This document shows, one piece after another, positions 35,666-47,959 of a DNA stretch of 64,000 nucleotides (the first letter of the stretch is position 1; every line of letters begins with the position of its first letter). The position numbers and the translations under genes were made by a program. This DNA comes from Allacma fusca (lineage: Eukaryota > Arthropoda > Collembola > Symphypleona > Sminthuridae): NCBI GenBank assembly GCA_947179485.1, contig OX359245.1, forward strand, positions 50,207,067 to 50,271,066, given 5' to 3'. Under the pieces are notes generated by a model. The model had not been told where the DNA came from. It was given only the letters and a program-made list of their open reading frames with translations, and ran no database searches.

Positions 35666-37076
35666 TCGTGTCGTTAGGAATTAGGGTATGCCAAAAAATA
35701 ACGCTGAAGCCGTCCACTGTACTGACGATAGCTCACACTTTTAGCGGAAACGAAATCATCAACACGCTAAATTCAGGCAAACTGTACTGAATTTATAAGT
35801 GCAGATGGGGGCAACATGCATTCCGCTATGGAATATATGAGTTCCAAATACTGCCCTCACACTCTCGCTCAATGACGGTAATCTATTTTTATGGAACTCG
35901 GCCTCACAAACTGAGTTCTGCTCAGAATGCCGCGGGTCTCACACTCGGCACTCAAATTTTGAGTTCTGAGTGCGAGTTGAATGCGAGCTTTGCTCTCAAA
36001 ACTCGTGAGTGCGCCGATCAGTGATGCAAAAATAAATAATATTGTGATGTACTAAAAAGCTAATGCATTTTTGCAGTGAAAATTCTTAACACATTTTTCA
36101 TCATCCATTGGTATCAATTCGGATTATTTCGGATATACACGGGTCGGATCGGATAATGCACTTATTCGATACGAAATTTTTGGATCGGAAACGGATGAAT
36201 AAAATGGTTATCCTAATCCGTAACGGTCGGATCGGATAATAAGAAAATTTATCCGTAAATTTCGGTTCGGATCGGATTCGGATCGAATACTCGATTTATC
36301 CGATGGAAGCCTTAGATGCTTGCATAGGACAATTGACAAACTTATTGTTTGTTTGCTCAGAGACAATAATTCATTAGTGCACGCGGATATTTGTAATAGG
36401 AAATATCATTCGAATGCTAAATGGGGGAAGCTGGCGAAAATATTACTTTCAGGTATATTTTCGGAAACATATATTTTAGTATATTTCGGGAAACATATGT
36501 TTTAGTAAATTTTGGGAAACATATATTTTAGAAAATTTTAGGTACTCGAATTTTAGGAATACTGGCTCGAATTGTCTGAACAAGGCAAGGGAATGTGACA
36601 AAACAGTTGAATCCTTCTTATTGTATTGACGGTTTTATGGCTATGAAAGAAACCATACGTACCTACAGTGTCCGTGAAAATTGGTGCAGTCAAAGTTGAT
36701 GCTGATAATGTAGTTTCCTCTTTTCTGTAATCTTAAATCTTTCAAGTACTGACTTCGTGTAAAATTAAGAGCCGTGTTCACACGGTAAGCTGATAGCCAC
36801 AGAAAGTGTATTGAAAAAATTCGAAATCAATTTTGCATAAACTCTGGTCTATTGTATTTGGTATAAAAGCGCATAATCTCGTAACATGATTTAAGCATCC
36901 CATTGCAGTGAAACTCAAGCAACAAAACAGTGCTCGGCACGAGTACGAAAAATTGGTACCCGTGCCCGTATATGTACCCAATGTGCGGGTATTGCAATAT
37001 CTGGTATCGGTACCTTTAGCCATACCCGAGTATCCGGCTTCAAATTTTTCATACCGGTACCCGCAATGTGAACTGA

Positions 37077-37372
37077 AACAATGTAGATGTACCCGCATTG
37101 TACTCGCACCCGAAAGGTACTCGAAAATTGCACCCATACTCGGATATCTCCTCTTACTCCTTTGTTCCGAACGGTGTCAGTTCAAATGTTCCGATGTCCC
37201 GACAGCCGGAACGGAACCGGGAACAATATTATTTGTAGGTTTCGGAACGGAACGGAATTTCCTACGGAACAAAAATTTTGAACACATTGGAAGCTCTAAA
37301 ACAATGTACATGTACCCGCATTGTACTCGCACCCGAAAGGTACTCGAAAATTGCACCCATACTCGGATATCT
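37077..37372. repeat. MITE flanked by 75-bp direct repeats
   Basis: Bases 37077-37151 recur at 37298-37372 almost unchanged. Between them lies about 145 bp of self-complementary sequence rich in GTTCCG and CGGAAC words. Copy 2 has only one version of the 75-bp block (about 60400-60474) and lacks the insert. The arrangement resembles an insertion with an oversized target duplication, or insertion followed by repair synthesis. Confidence 0.7.
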
Positions 37373-37603
37373 CAGTGTCATACCCATACTCGTACCCGGG
37401 TACGTTATCCACGTTTGTTTATATTCAACAGTACGTTACATGTAAGTAATAATGTATGACACCATAGTGTGTAATTTTGACAAGCTATACAGCGGTATTT
37501 GATTTTGCATGCTTCAATTATTGAGGAATAGAAAAAACTAGAAGCGTTTTCGATTAGAATTAAAATTGATTTGCGCAATTACTTGCAGATCCATCAAACA
37601 TTA

Positions 37604-38661
37604 CCCACAGAAGTATATTAAAAATCAAAAGTACAATAGACTAGGTGAAGATCTTTAGAACAAATTGAATTACTACATATCATACTTGCAGCCGTTCAGT
37701 TCATAAAGTGGTAAACTGAACTGAACTAGCCCTTATTCTTATTGTTTTTGAATGAACTTGAACGAACTAGCTAAATGCAAACTTTTGATTGAATGAACTT
37801 GAATTGAACTCAGAAGAACTTGTTTTGAATGTGAACGAACGTTCATCATACGTTCAAGTGACGCAAATTGAACTGAATTGAGCTTAAGAATCAGGGTTTG
37901 AATATAAGTTCATATAATCATGAACACAAAACGAATATTATACAAAATATCTCTAAATTGTATGATTTTTTTTGTAATCTTAAAAGATAGCACCCAGGTT
38001 TTTGATAATACATTTCAATGACATTAAATTACAAATCAATCAAATTGCTTACATGTAAACAGATTTTTACATTCAAGAACGAGTATTCAGCACGTTTTGG
38101 CCGAAGTTATATGAATTAAAAATCCTAATAATTGTAAGCATAGTTATATGATTTATTAATTTAGAAGCGCTTGGCTTTTTCACATTGATTGTTTATCAGA
38201 AAGCTCAAATTCAAAACACCGGAGTTTTGAAACCAGTTATTTAATCAGTCATTTAGCAAAAAAATCTTGCTTCAGTCAAAGCTCCAAACTATAAAAATAA
38301 AAATAAATGTCACTTAAATATATCGTAATTTACACGCTAATGACAGATAAAGTGAACTGAACTGAACGGCCGAAAAGTATATAATGAATTGAATTGAACT
38401 TTGAAAAAATACTGCAAGAATTAACTGAACTGAACGTAACGACTGGAAAATACGCAGTGAATTGAATTGAACTAGGACAGGATTTTAACAAAGGGAAAAG
38501 AACTTAACTGAACGGCACGAAAAATTTTGGGATGTGAATGGAACTGAATTTGAACATTGGACCAAAACTGCAAGTATGCTACATATTATCAAATCTTTTA
38601 GTACGCCACACATACACAAAGTATTTACAAGTTGTAGAACCTGTCCCTTAACATAGAAAGA
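37604..38661 (+). pseudogene. Decayed exon copy, split by a MITE (copy 1)
   Basis: Starts after the acceptor CTTGCAG with ATCCATCAAAC and ends at GTGGAG before GTAAAATAAG, matching the exon block 26708-26536 on the other strand. A hAT MITE (37681-38578) interrupts it. The reading frame is lost by small changes. The gene of origin is unknown. Confidence 0.6.
37681..38578. mobile_element. hAT MITE in copy 1
   Basis: Perfect 11-bp inverted ends CATACTTGCAG and 8-bp target duplication CTACATAT at 37673-37680 and 38579-38586. Copy 2 has the empty site CTACATATTATC at about 60776. The interior is full of GAACTGAACTGAAC words. It is non-coding. Confidence 0.9.
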
Positions 38662-39801
38662 GTGGAGGTAAAATAAGTATTTCATTTCCCAAGGTTTAGT
38701 TTTGTGAAATTTCAAAAGTAAGGTTCCCTCCGCTATATTTAAAAACCGACAGAAGTTTCCAACGCACGGGCATAATGGTATGCAATTTATCCAAATGTCT
38801 TAATTCTCATCGTGTCTAAATACTTGGGTGTAATGGTTGCGGGTACGAGTAATTGACCCGGTTATAACCGTACCTGGCGGGTATATACCCATTTTCAAAT
38901 CCTTTTACCCGTACCCATACCAGTATCCGAAATATTGAGCCGACTAAAAGCGTACCCGGGTAGCACCCGAAATTGTTCGGGTAAACTAAATCGGTACCCA
39001 GGTAGTACCCATACCCATACTCATAACCGTTTACTCGAGTATTACCCATACCCGTACTGAGCACTGCAACAAAACCCACTATCTGTATCCAACTGCGTCA
39101 GTGCACTGTTTATTTTTCTTACAAACATACATATGCACATTTGAAAAAAAAATCTAAATGTATGGTTTTTGTGTGTACAACTAGCAAGATTGCACTATTA
39201 GCATATTTTGATGTTGAAATAAGGTTTAAGACGAGCCAACAAGGATAGGGCCGACTGTACCGAAGAGTTTCTGCACTACTGCTATGATATTATATTTCTT
39301 AAAGGAAGCGAGGGAGAACTAACTTTAAAAAACTCGTTAATAAGAATATTGACTTTTAAATTGTGTAAAACAATTTTGATAGCTCATTTATACTTCGGCA
39401 TGTTTTGCATTCTGTATTTAATCTTCCAGCTAGAATGACATCATTAAATAGCAAACCAAGAGTAGTGAAAAGCATAGCTATTGTTCTGAAACTTGTATGA
39501 ATGTTTTGCAGTGACCTTCCATAGCGTTGAGACTCCTGTCCGGACCAAAAGCTCTGTTCTGGTCCACACTGGTACCAACGTTTAGATGAATAAAAATGGT
39601 CTGTGTCAAATTTATACTGTACCAGCGAATCTGTTTCTTTTTGGACTAGACCATAATAATAATATAAGATAAGAGACCGTTCCTGTACAGGGAAGACGTC
39701 GGACCAAAGATAGGCCTTTTAATAACCCGAGCCTATATCCCGCCCATGCCAGTGCTAATCATGTGACCCTGCCTATCCGCCTAGAGTAAGAGGGTTGTAA
39801 T

Positions 39802-42800
39802 TAGTGATGTACAAGTCACGACTGACTGACTGCTTCAGCAAAGACTGACTGATGAAAATAACTTACTTTGGACTGAATCAAAATATTTGGAGTGAGACTG
39901 AGACTGACTGGGACTTAGAAGTTTATATATGAAGACTGATACGGACTCACAGTTGATATCATAACAATGAGAGACCGTACGACATCTCTATACGTAACAA
40001 AACACTGCTGCAGCAAGGTCTGCGCCGAAATACCACGTTTCGTAGCATGTTGTTGCATGCAACGGAAAAATTTCTACAAGGCATGTAGAAAAAACAATTC
40101 ACCTACATCTGCCCTACACGTTATTGCAATTCTAAATGAATTTGAAATATCTTCGTTCTGAAATATTTCACCAAAAACAAAAATGAGTTCACAAAATCGC
40201 CAAGTATTGAATTTAAGCAGCGAAGAGGAAACCGGTGATTTAGCCGAAACAGAGGGTCAAGTGTACGAAGAATTCTCTCTTCCCAATAAACGTGCTCGGC
40301 TGTCACGTAAGTACATAGCATGACTTATAATTAATGTGTAAATGTATTTATCAATGCTACAAAGTAAGAGAGCTGGTAGGAATTGAAATTTGGAAATTTG
40401 TACAAGTTATATATAAAATATTTTGTAGATTCCAAAAGGCTATCGCAAAGAACTCTTCAGGAATGTTTTGCTTCCCAGAGTCAGAAAGGTAAAACAAGCA
40501 GATAGGAACGAGCATACTTAGAACGTATTTTATTTTAACCATGATATTATATTATAGCTCCAACTGAAGATCCGGATGGTGCGTCAGAGCGATGTATAGA
40601 TTCTGCAGTAGTTAATGACTGTAAGTTTTTATAAAGGAGTAACATTAGTGAAGAATAAGGAATGTTCAATAATGGGAATTAGTTGTAAGTGCCGATACTT
40701 TTTGCAGTCGCTGATGAACCCAACAATATTGGTTCGACAGGTCGAGGCACAGAACCTGCAGTACCAAAGCCTAAAATTGCAAACTCGGCGGTTTGGAAAT
40801 ACTTTCACAAGCGAGCAAATTTAGGCCAAAGTGTTTGCAAGTATTGTGAAAAAGTTGTCCAATCGACTAATGCAACTAATGCGAAACGCCACCTGAAAAT
40901 CTGTCAGCCGGATAAACATGCAACAGTCGTCCTTGATGATAATAAATCCCGGAGCAAGTACACAGTTAAGCTTACGTCTTTGAGTTTTTCCAAATACTAT
41001 GAGGTAAATCATCCCAAACAGCTCAAATTTCGAAAAGAGCTAGCTGCGATAGTGTCCGGAACAACGATTACAGCCTCATCATTGTGTACCGAAGAAGTTC
41101 GAGAAGCTTTCCATGCTGCGGATCCAAAGCTGCGTGTACCACATCGAAGTACAATAAATAAGGACTCAAAAGCATTGGTGTCAGACAGTAAGATGAAAAT
41201 AATGAAAATGCTTAGAAACATCCCTCGGATGACAATTTCATCGGATATTTGGACCAAGCGTGGGCAGACAAGCAGTTATCTTGGGGTCACATCAACATTT
41301 TATCACCCGAAACTTGAAAGAAAAGTTAATGTGGTACTTGGAGTACAACAATTTGAAACAGTTACCCATAATGTAGATGATATTGTACGCGAAATGAGAA
41401 AGGTACTTGCCAAATTCGGAATTCAACCTCAGCAAGTATTCAGAGCAATGACAGATGGAGCGTCAAACATGATATGCAGTCATCGGAAAGAAAATGAAAT
41501 ATTTGTGAGAGAAGAGCAATATGAGAGGAGATTGGAAGAAGAGTATGATTCTATGGACTCGGAACCTGAAGTTACCAGTGAAAGGCAATCAACTCTTATT
41601 GGTGCTGTTGCAGACAGTGAAAGTTCAATAATCGAAAACTCAATGAATCCGTGCTACCGTCGACTAACTTGCTTCATTCATACTACCCTTAATTGCCTGA
41701 AGATATTTGACGAAGACACCAGAATGAAACCATTTATCAAACGAGTGAAAGAATTAGTATCTATATTTAAGCATTCTCATGTGCTTACTGAAGATTTGAT
41801 TAAACTTTGCAATGTTGGTCTGATTTCGTTTATAGATACACGATGGAATTATGTTTACAATGTTTTGGCCAGACTGTCAAGAGTTAAAATATCCATTGAG
41901 AAGGTTTTGAAAGCACATAAGAAGCATGTGTATTTACTTAGTGGCGATGACTGGAATCTCCTCGATAATACTGTCGAATTTCTAAAACTCTTCAGCGATT
42001 GCACAAATATGTCCTCCAAAGAGAAAGAAGCGGTTTCATCGGAAGTAATTGTAACAATTATTTCCATGTATAATCATCTTGATTCTTATGAAAACCACGA
42101 TTATCTTGGCAGCGTCGCTAAAGAAATAAAAACCAACATAAAAACAAAATTTTCACACTTCTTTTATGACAAGCCAGGCGCAAAAGAATTTGAAGGAACG
42201 TATCTTGTGGCAACATTATTGGACCCTCGATATAGATTGATATTGCCTACCTCGCAGCGATTACTTGCGCGTGAATTTCTCTTAAAAGAATATAATCTAG
42301 TAGCACCATCGCCACCGCCAAATGATTCTGAACGGCTGCAAAGATTTAATGAACGACCTCATACTTCTCAAGCTAAGTTTCCTTTCCGTAAGTTCCGTTA
42401 ACGTTTTCATAGTCAAGGTACATTTATTATGGACGGATGTGTTCATCCTCATGTACTGTCATAAAACTCAATTATAATTAATTTTTGTATAATTATTGCA
42501 GTTCAGCAAATGAAGGAAGCGTTTGTACGTGAAATGGACGACTCCATACCTGGGGGCAATAAATTTCAAGCTGAGCTTGACAGGTACATCAACTGCACCG
42601 AATACGACTCCTTGCTTGAATCTGACGACGTGTTTAAGTTCTGGTCAAATAAACAGGATGAATATCCTTTATTGAGTCCTTTGGCACTTGATTACATTTC
42701 AATTCCCCTCATCATCAGCTAACGTCGAACGAGTATTTTCCCGTGCTGGTATACTTACTATCGGAATCAATAATCGACTTTCCGATGAAAATCTGGAGGA

Positions 42801-44216
42801 TAAGGTTTTGTACAGCAAGAATCGTAAGTTGTTGAAGGATTTAGAATTCAGTGATGACTAGAATCTGTACTAATTAGTGCAATCAAATTTAAGGCACAAG
42901 AAATTTGACAGTACATTTAAAAGGTACATTAAATGTTCGTTCGCATTTACAAATGAGAAATTACTTTTACTTATGTTTATTTTAGACGTGTAAAGATGTA
43001 TGTAAGATGTGTGTCAGGTTTATGAGATGGCAGTACATTTCTAAGGTAAATAAAATGTCCGTTTATACTAGATTAGATTTTAATTTTAAATTCCTTGATT
43101 CTTACTGACGGAAAAATGAAGCCTACAAGAAATACCAAGTTTTTCCACCAATTCTACACTCAAAGGGAAACAAGTATTTAAATAAATAACGGGTTTAAAA
43201 AGCATTGACCGTTGTACATGGGAATTTGTAAACTGTTGTGTTAGACATATACGTGATTAGAAGAATGGTGTAATAAAAATGTGGGTCCCTTTTCTCATTC
43301 CCATAATTCCACCAAGGGTTCTATTTTGAATGGACAGTGAGTATAATGCCGTAACGGATCTGTTTAAAATTTATTCTGGTTCTGAAGGTCAACAAGAGGC
43401 GGTACTACATTAGGAATGAGAAAATTGTATGGCTGTAGAAACTATGGCTAATGTAATAATTATTATTAATTACTTGAAAATAAAATAAATAAATAAGAAC
43501 TAATATTAAATATTATGGGGAATGTTCCCCTGCCAATAATAACAGCTTGTTGTTACAGAATTGATGGGGAACGAGATTGTATAAAGTTATCAAAGGAGTG
43601 AGATTAAAGCGGTTGTTTACAAAAAACGGCAGTCTCCCTAAAGCTTTCGAAAATTATTAAGGAGCCTAGAAATGTACATAGGAAACGCTTTGGGATAAAG
43701 AATTTAGGGTCAGTTGGGCTTGAAATTCATTTATTGGACGTACCCATGCTAATTAAATCTATACTCATACTCTCGTGGAAGAAAATAATCCACAGGTATA
43801 GTTTCTCCTGCTTAGTAAGTACTTTTAAATTAAGCGTGTCCATCATTTTAGTGCATTTTTTGAATACCAAAACACAATTATGTTGGCTCAAATATTTTGC
43901 TTTCAATAATCTCGTTTACCACGTTGAAATTTAAGGCAATCAAAGGAGACCGAAATTCTTGTCATTCGAATACTTAAGCACAATATTTAAGCCAACATGA
44001 TTGTGTTTTGGTATGTAAAAAATGTAAAAATGTAAAAATATGTAAAAGGCGCAATTACAAGACTGACTGACTAGACTGAGTCCGAAACTTTATAAAGTAT
44101 GGACTGACTTTGACTCAGCATTAACGAGTCCTGGAAGGAAAAAAACTGACTTTAGTAAGGGGTTGGAGAGACTGTGTACGACTTGGACTGAACTTTCACG
44201 ACTTTGTACAACACTA
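39802..44216 (+). mobile_element. hAT transposon, nearly intact, nested in the larger hAT
   Basis: Ends TAGTGATGTACAAGTC and, complement of the right, TAGTGTTGTACAAAGTC. The 8-bp target duplication GTTGTAAT lies at 39794-39801 and 44217-44224. It is 4,415 bp long. Subterminal zones at both ends are full of GACTGACTG words. It encodes a spliced transposase (40183-42861). Near 43862-44018 a pair of complementary arms (CCAAAACACAATTATGTTGG and its partner) forms a hairpin of about 160 bp, possibly a tiny MITE. Confidence 0.92.
40183..42861 (+). CDS. hAT transposase with BED zinc finger (one frameshift)
   Basis: Five exons join in frame: 40183-40306, 40429-40488, 40558-40620, 40708-42387 and 42502-42861, all with GT-AG introns, about 760 residues. 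The N terminus is acidic (LSSEEETGD). A BED-type zinc finger follows (CKYCEK through RHLKIC) and binds the transposon ends. The RNase-H-like catalytic core follows (MTISSDIWTKRGQTSSYLG, FRAMTDGASNM, CFIHTTLNCL, FIDTRWNYV). The hAT dimerisation tail carries SSANVERVFSRAG. The frame shifts by one base near 42706, just before SSANVERVFS; everything else is open. Either this copy is very recently dead or the shift is a sequencing or assembly error. Confidence 0.88.
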
Positions 44217-44224
44217 GTTGTAAT

Positions 44225-45122
44225 TACAACTCCCGCCTTTTAAGTGGCTGGAGAAGCTATCAGACTTCTCGCAACCCACCCCAGCCTAGGGAGCATTCAA
44301 CAATTATGTCATCAAATTTTGCCTAATTTAGGCCCCGTACCCCCCCTTAAATCACTACACGTGATTATCGAGCGAGCCCCCCACCCCTATAATGACATCA
44401 TTCACTGATATCCTTGGTTGCACGTATTGACCGCTAAAATTGAAATTGAGACTGCACTAACGGCTGCTCTAAAGAAATTTATAACTTCTAACTTCAAAAT
44501 TATGACTAAAAAGCAGTAAAAAATAACTACGTAAATTCCCTAAACCTACGGCATACAGAACTTCGAAAAATACATTTCGCGCGTATGACATTACTATTTT
44601 ACTCAATGTTATTTATGAATTAAGCAGCGTCAATATGTGACGTCATTATCCGCTGGACCCCTCTACCCTCTACGTCATTGTTTGTCAACATTTTTGGGGT
44701 CCCATCCCCCCTTTTCGTGGTGACGTAATATTTGAATGCTCCCCTATGCATCCAAAATAATGCCTGCCTAGACGGATAAGGGAAAGGCCAAACGTCCTAT
44801 AGCCTATATCCATTTGCCTAGATGAGCATAAGCCTATCTTGCCTACTTACAAATACACATCCAAACAATCGCCATTCCGTGTACACAGAAGTTCACCAGT
44901 TGATGGATTCCATTCCAATTCCAAGTCACACGTATGCATCTGTGTCCGATTGAGTTACTGGGACAAAAAAGTTTGCCAGATAAATAAAAAACATTTCACA
45001 ATTTGGTGTCACAATTCTCTCACATTCAATGTGAAAGAATAGCAAGCTTTTCGGTAGTAACAATAATTCGACAAAAATGTTTGTCTTAAATCCGAAAATA
45101 AATTTTCAAAACTTAACCCAGC
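44225..45122. other. Left subterminal region of the larger hAT
   Basis: Non-coding stretch between the nested hAT and the exonuclease pseudogene. It carries several GCCTA/TAGGC words (44283-44340 and 44750-44845) like those at the right end. It probably holds the promoter of the exonuclease gene. Confidence 0.5.
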
Positions 45123-46301
45123 ATGAGCGAACAACAAGCAGGTCCGAGTAAGAAAAAGCAAAAGTCCAATGAATACTTCCATGCTGTTAGGAAAAGCCAA
45201 ACGATTTTCGATCAGAGTGGACTTCCTCGTCCTCAGGAAGAGTATTCTGGCTTAAAATATCGAACTGGACAGATTAATGCTGGATGACTGGAATTAACAA
45301 AATCTCACTCGGATTTATTACCGGAACCAGTCCCGTTATTTATGTTAAATCCCAGATTTAGTTCAGCCGAACTTCAAAAGGAAAAAGATTTAAATTTTGG
45401 TGATCTAAGCCCCAAGTGGATTTTAAACAAGGTGGACTTCATGGACTTTTTGCAAAAAATCCGTCGCTGCTAAGAATTTTCTTTGGATACGGAGGGACAT
45501 AACAACGATTCTAAATACGGTGAGAACTGAGCAGAATACTACATTTATGCATTGACAATAAAGATTGGCTGAACTGTTTGGAAAAATTTGTAGGCCAATT
45601 TTTTATCACGCACAATTTTTGTATAGGATATATCGCCGTTTTACAAATTGGAACTTGGGAGTATGGAGATTTTATTCTTGGAGCATATGAATTTCACGAT
45701 GACATTGTGGAATTTCTCAAACCAATTCTCGAAGATCCGAATGTTCTGAAAGTCATTCACGGAGGAATGAATGACGTTTTATGGCTTCAACGAGATTTCG
45801 GGATCTTTTTGCGGAGGCCTCTTGACACTCAGATCATGCATGAAGTTCTTACTGGGGAAAGTAAAAACTCATTCAAGAATTTGGTTCGTCGGTATAAGCC
45901 CAACTTGGTCAACTTGTTGAAGGAGGAGACACTGTCAGATTGAAGGCTTCGACCGGGAAAAGGACTGAGTTCTGCACAAGAGATTTACGCAACATGCGAC
46001 GTTCATGTTCTATTAAGAATCATGGATCAATTACGCTTGGAGGTATGTTAGTAGTAGCTCCAAATTAAAAATTAATTTCGTTTGAATTTGTATTTTTAAA
46101 CCCTTAGCCTGGCTTTGATATCCCGTTATACAAGTTATGACAAGCTAGCTTGTCAATAAACGAATCAAAAACAATTATTCAGCAAACGGGATAGTTCAGC
46201 ATTTTAATAATGTAAGTTTATAGTTTCAGAGTAAGTGCTTTAGACGAATGCTGGAATCGTTTGAAAAGTTTGAAAATTACTTCAGAGGAAAACTTTTCAA
46301 G
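45123..46301 (+). pseudogene. Rrp6/EXOSC10-like DEDD exonuclease carried by hAT (decayed)
   Basis: The reading resembles the catalytic domain of Rrp6/EXOSC10, the nuclear exosome 3'-5' exonuclease. All three exonuclease motifs are legible: D-x-E in LDTEGHN (about 45486), Exo II in KVIHGGMNDVLWLQRDFGI, and Exo III in IYATCDVHVLLRIMDQLRLE. So the catalytic D, E, D, D and Y positions survive. The start MSEQQAGPSKKKQKSN is basic. Exon 1 (45123-46042) contains several stops and at least one frame change; an intron of 187 bp (46043-46229) follows, then an open exon 46230-46301. Because introns are present it is not a processed copy. It lies inside the hAT bounds, convergent with the transposase, which implies gene capture. 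Rrp6 HRDC sequences are not seen. Confidence 0.72.
46139..46154. repeat. Palindrome GACAAGCTAGCTTGTC, copy 1
   Basis: A perfect 16-bp palindrome inside the intron (46043-46229) of the exonuclease pseudogene. The same 16 bases recur at 48482, 49122 and 50035. Confidence 0.95.
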
Positions 46302-47005
46302 GTGCCCCAACCTACAGCAGCTCCAACAACAATATATTTGTATATAGTTTCAATAACATTACATGATGAATTTATTTAATTGTCCAGAGTGTTCCAAAAT
46401 CGAACTTCATTTTACCGAGTGTTCTAGTGATTAAAATCCTTTTTAAATTTGGTTCAACCTGACACTGCCACACAGCTTGAGGAGATAGCTTCTTTATTTT
46501 TAATAAATGTAATTATCCATGCAAACATTTGCTCATTCAGAATTTTCGAAGGAATTCTTTATTTTTGCATGTGAATGTAATTAGTGAGAAAAATTCTGCA
46601 ATAACGAAATGATACTTTGAATCAACAAATATTGTAAAATCAGCTTTTACCATAAAATCTCCACGATCTTGTGATGCAGGGATCCACCGTAGCTTCAGGA
46701 AGCTATTTCTGGGGTAAAATTGTCAGTAATTTAAGGATTAACGACGGGCCCCACGTAAACAATTTCGATGAAAAAATTTTTTCAGACCATAATAGGTACT
46801 TGGAAGATATTAAATAAAAATTAGGGAAATTGTTTGTATAAGTCTCATATGAAGTCTCATGAATTTCCTACAATTTTCCTAAAGCAATTCTTTGCCACTC
46901 CGTTCTTGACGATCTGGCGAATTGTTGAATCGTAAATTTTGCGGCTGAATCAATTAAAATTCAAAAAATTTGTAAAATACATCTGTTGAAACAAATTAGG
47001 AATTA
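46302..47005. other. Interior of the larger hAT, no gene seen
   Basis: AT-rich sequence between the exonuclease pseudogene and a minus-strand exon. It could include further decayed exonuclease exons, but I cannot recognise any. Confidence 0.35.
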
Positions 47006-47228
47006 AAAATGGAGTGTAGAACGGCTATTTTTAGTAAGTTCGGCTTGTCGGTTATGCAACCTCTCCACGTCAGTAATCATAGTGTACTGTTCAGAACTGC
47101 TATGAATAATCTTGGAAATGATTTCAGTAATTAATTGTTTCGACGTTTCGTACTCGTCGAAGCCTCTTAGATAATGTGGGAAATCGACTTCAACCTCTTC
47201 AAGAAGGTCAATGGCAATAATTTTCTGA
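47006..47228 (-). pseudogene. Unidentified exon inside the larger hAT
   Basis: The minus strand reads through as KIIAIDLLEEVEVDFPHYLR, then GFDEYETSKQLITEIISKII, then VERLHNRQAELTKNSR, ending at a stop. A TTTTTCAG acceptor precedes it. It lies downstream of the transposase stop in the same orientation. It may be a last exon of the transposase transcript or part of a third passenger gene. I do not recognise the family. Confidence 0.4.
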
Positions 47229-47959
47229 AAAATAAATACTTTGAAGGGTGGGTGGCTATCATACTTTATTTACAAATTATTGATTCTAAAAATATTTATA
47301 CAAGTGCATCGTTGTGGTAGCAAATTTCATAGGGATTAAAACTTCGGGGAGCTGAAAATCAGCGCAGGGTCAACATTGTGGTGTGAGGAGCTAACAGCGT
47401 GAGGTTAATTGAATGAAAGTTTATTGGCGTGGCAATTGTTTCTGAAATTTACGCCTAATATTAAATATGTGTAATTATATGTATGTTTCAACGCCGTACA
47501 AATTGCATGAATACTCTTCTGCATAACCATATTATATGTGATCTCACCTTCATTTGCACAAAATGAATTCTCAAAGTATTAACCAGATGATCTAACGTTC
47601 TTTAATATTCTCTATTTTATTGCACATACGGCTTATGATGTATCAAAATGAGTGTTCAATTTAATTCCTCAAATATATTTATTAAATGACAATTTTGCAT
47701 TCAGTTATTCAAAACCATTTAACGGCTTTTGGTTTGATAATCCCAATTAATTAATATTCTTCTTTTTCAATAATCAAAGCAATTATTGGTTCTTCAATTC
47801 TTTCTTAATACAGCAATTAAAAGTTTTAAAAATTCAAACAATCCAATACTAACCGTTTTACTAATCTTAACGTTTATAACTTTGTTGTGCACATTTGTAA
47901 AAATTTTGGACAAACGTTTTTGTCATTTTGCACCCTTTGAAATACTCAATTCATTTTTA
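47229..47959. other. Interior of the larger hAT, no gene seen
   Basis: Very AT-rich sequence between the unidentified exon and the end of the transposase pseudogene. No coding signal is seen. Confidence 0.35.

Larger units (their letters stand above)
33515..35692. mobile_element. MULE-like foldback element with minisatellite arms
   Basis: Perfect inverted ends GGCATACCCTAATTCCTAAC and its complement, followed on each side by arrays of TAACGACTAACGATCAC (left, to about 33860) and the inverse GTTAGTCGTTAGTCG (right, from about 35515). The flanks carry a 9-bp near-repeat, AAAGAATAA and AAAAAATAA, as target duplication. 9-bp duplications and long structured ends are typical of Mutator-like elements. 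No transposase is seen. Confidence 0.7.
32132..36314. mobile_element. hAT-like element with nested insertions
   Basis: Terminal inverted repeats TAAGGCTTCCATC (left) and the same word as the complement of the right end, with an 8-bp target duplication GATGCTTG at 32124-32131 and 36315-36322. The subterminal zones are rich in CGGATCGG and ATCCGATCC words on both sides. About 2.0 kb belongs to this element; the rest is the nested element 33515-35692 and what lies in that. No transposase is present. Copy 2 lacks it but shows what looks like an excision scar. Confidence 0.85.
36315..39704. other. Copy 1 spacer between two large insertions
   Basis: Aligns with about 59775-61874 of copy 2. It contains non-coding repeats made of GTACCCG and CGGGTAC words (36938-37420 and 38816-39070), the exon remnant 37604-38661 and the MITE 37681-38578. 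Short frames here are not supported as genes: they are not kept between the two copies. Confidence 0.6.

Noticed and set aside
36908-37459. 183-codon frame on the plus strand
   Set aside because: It consists of GTACCCG-word repeats and a MITE, and is not kept in copy 2.
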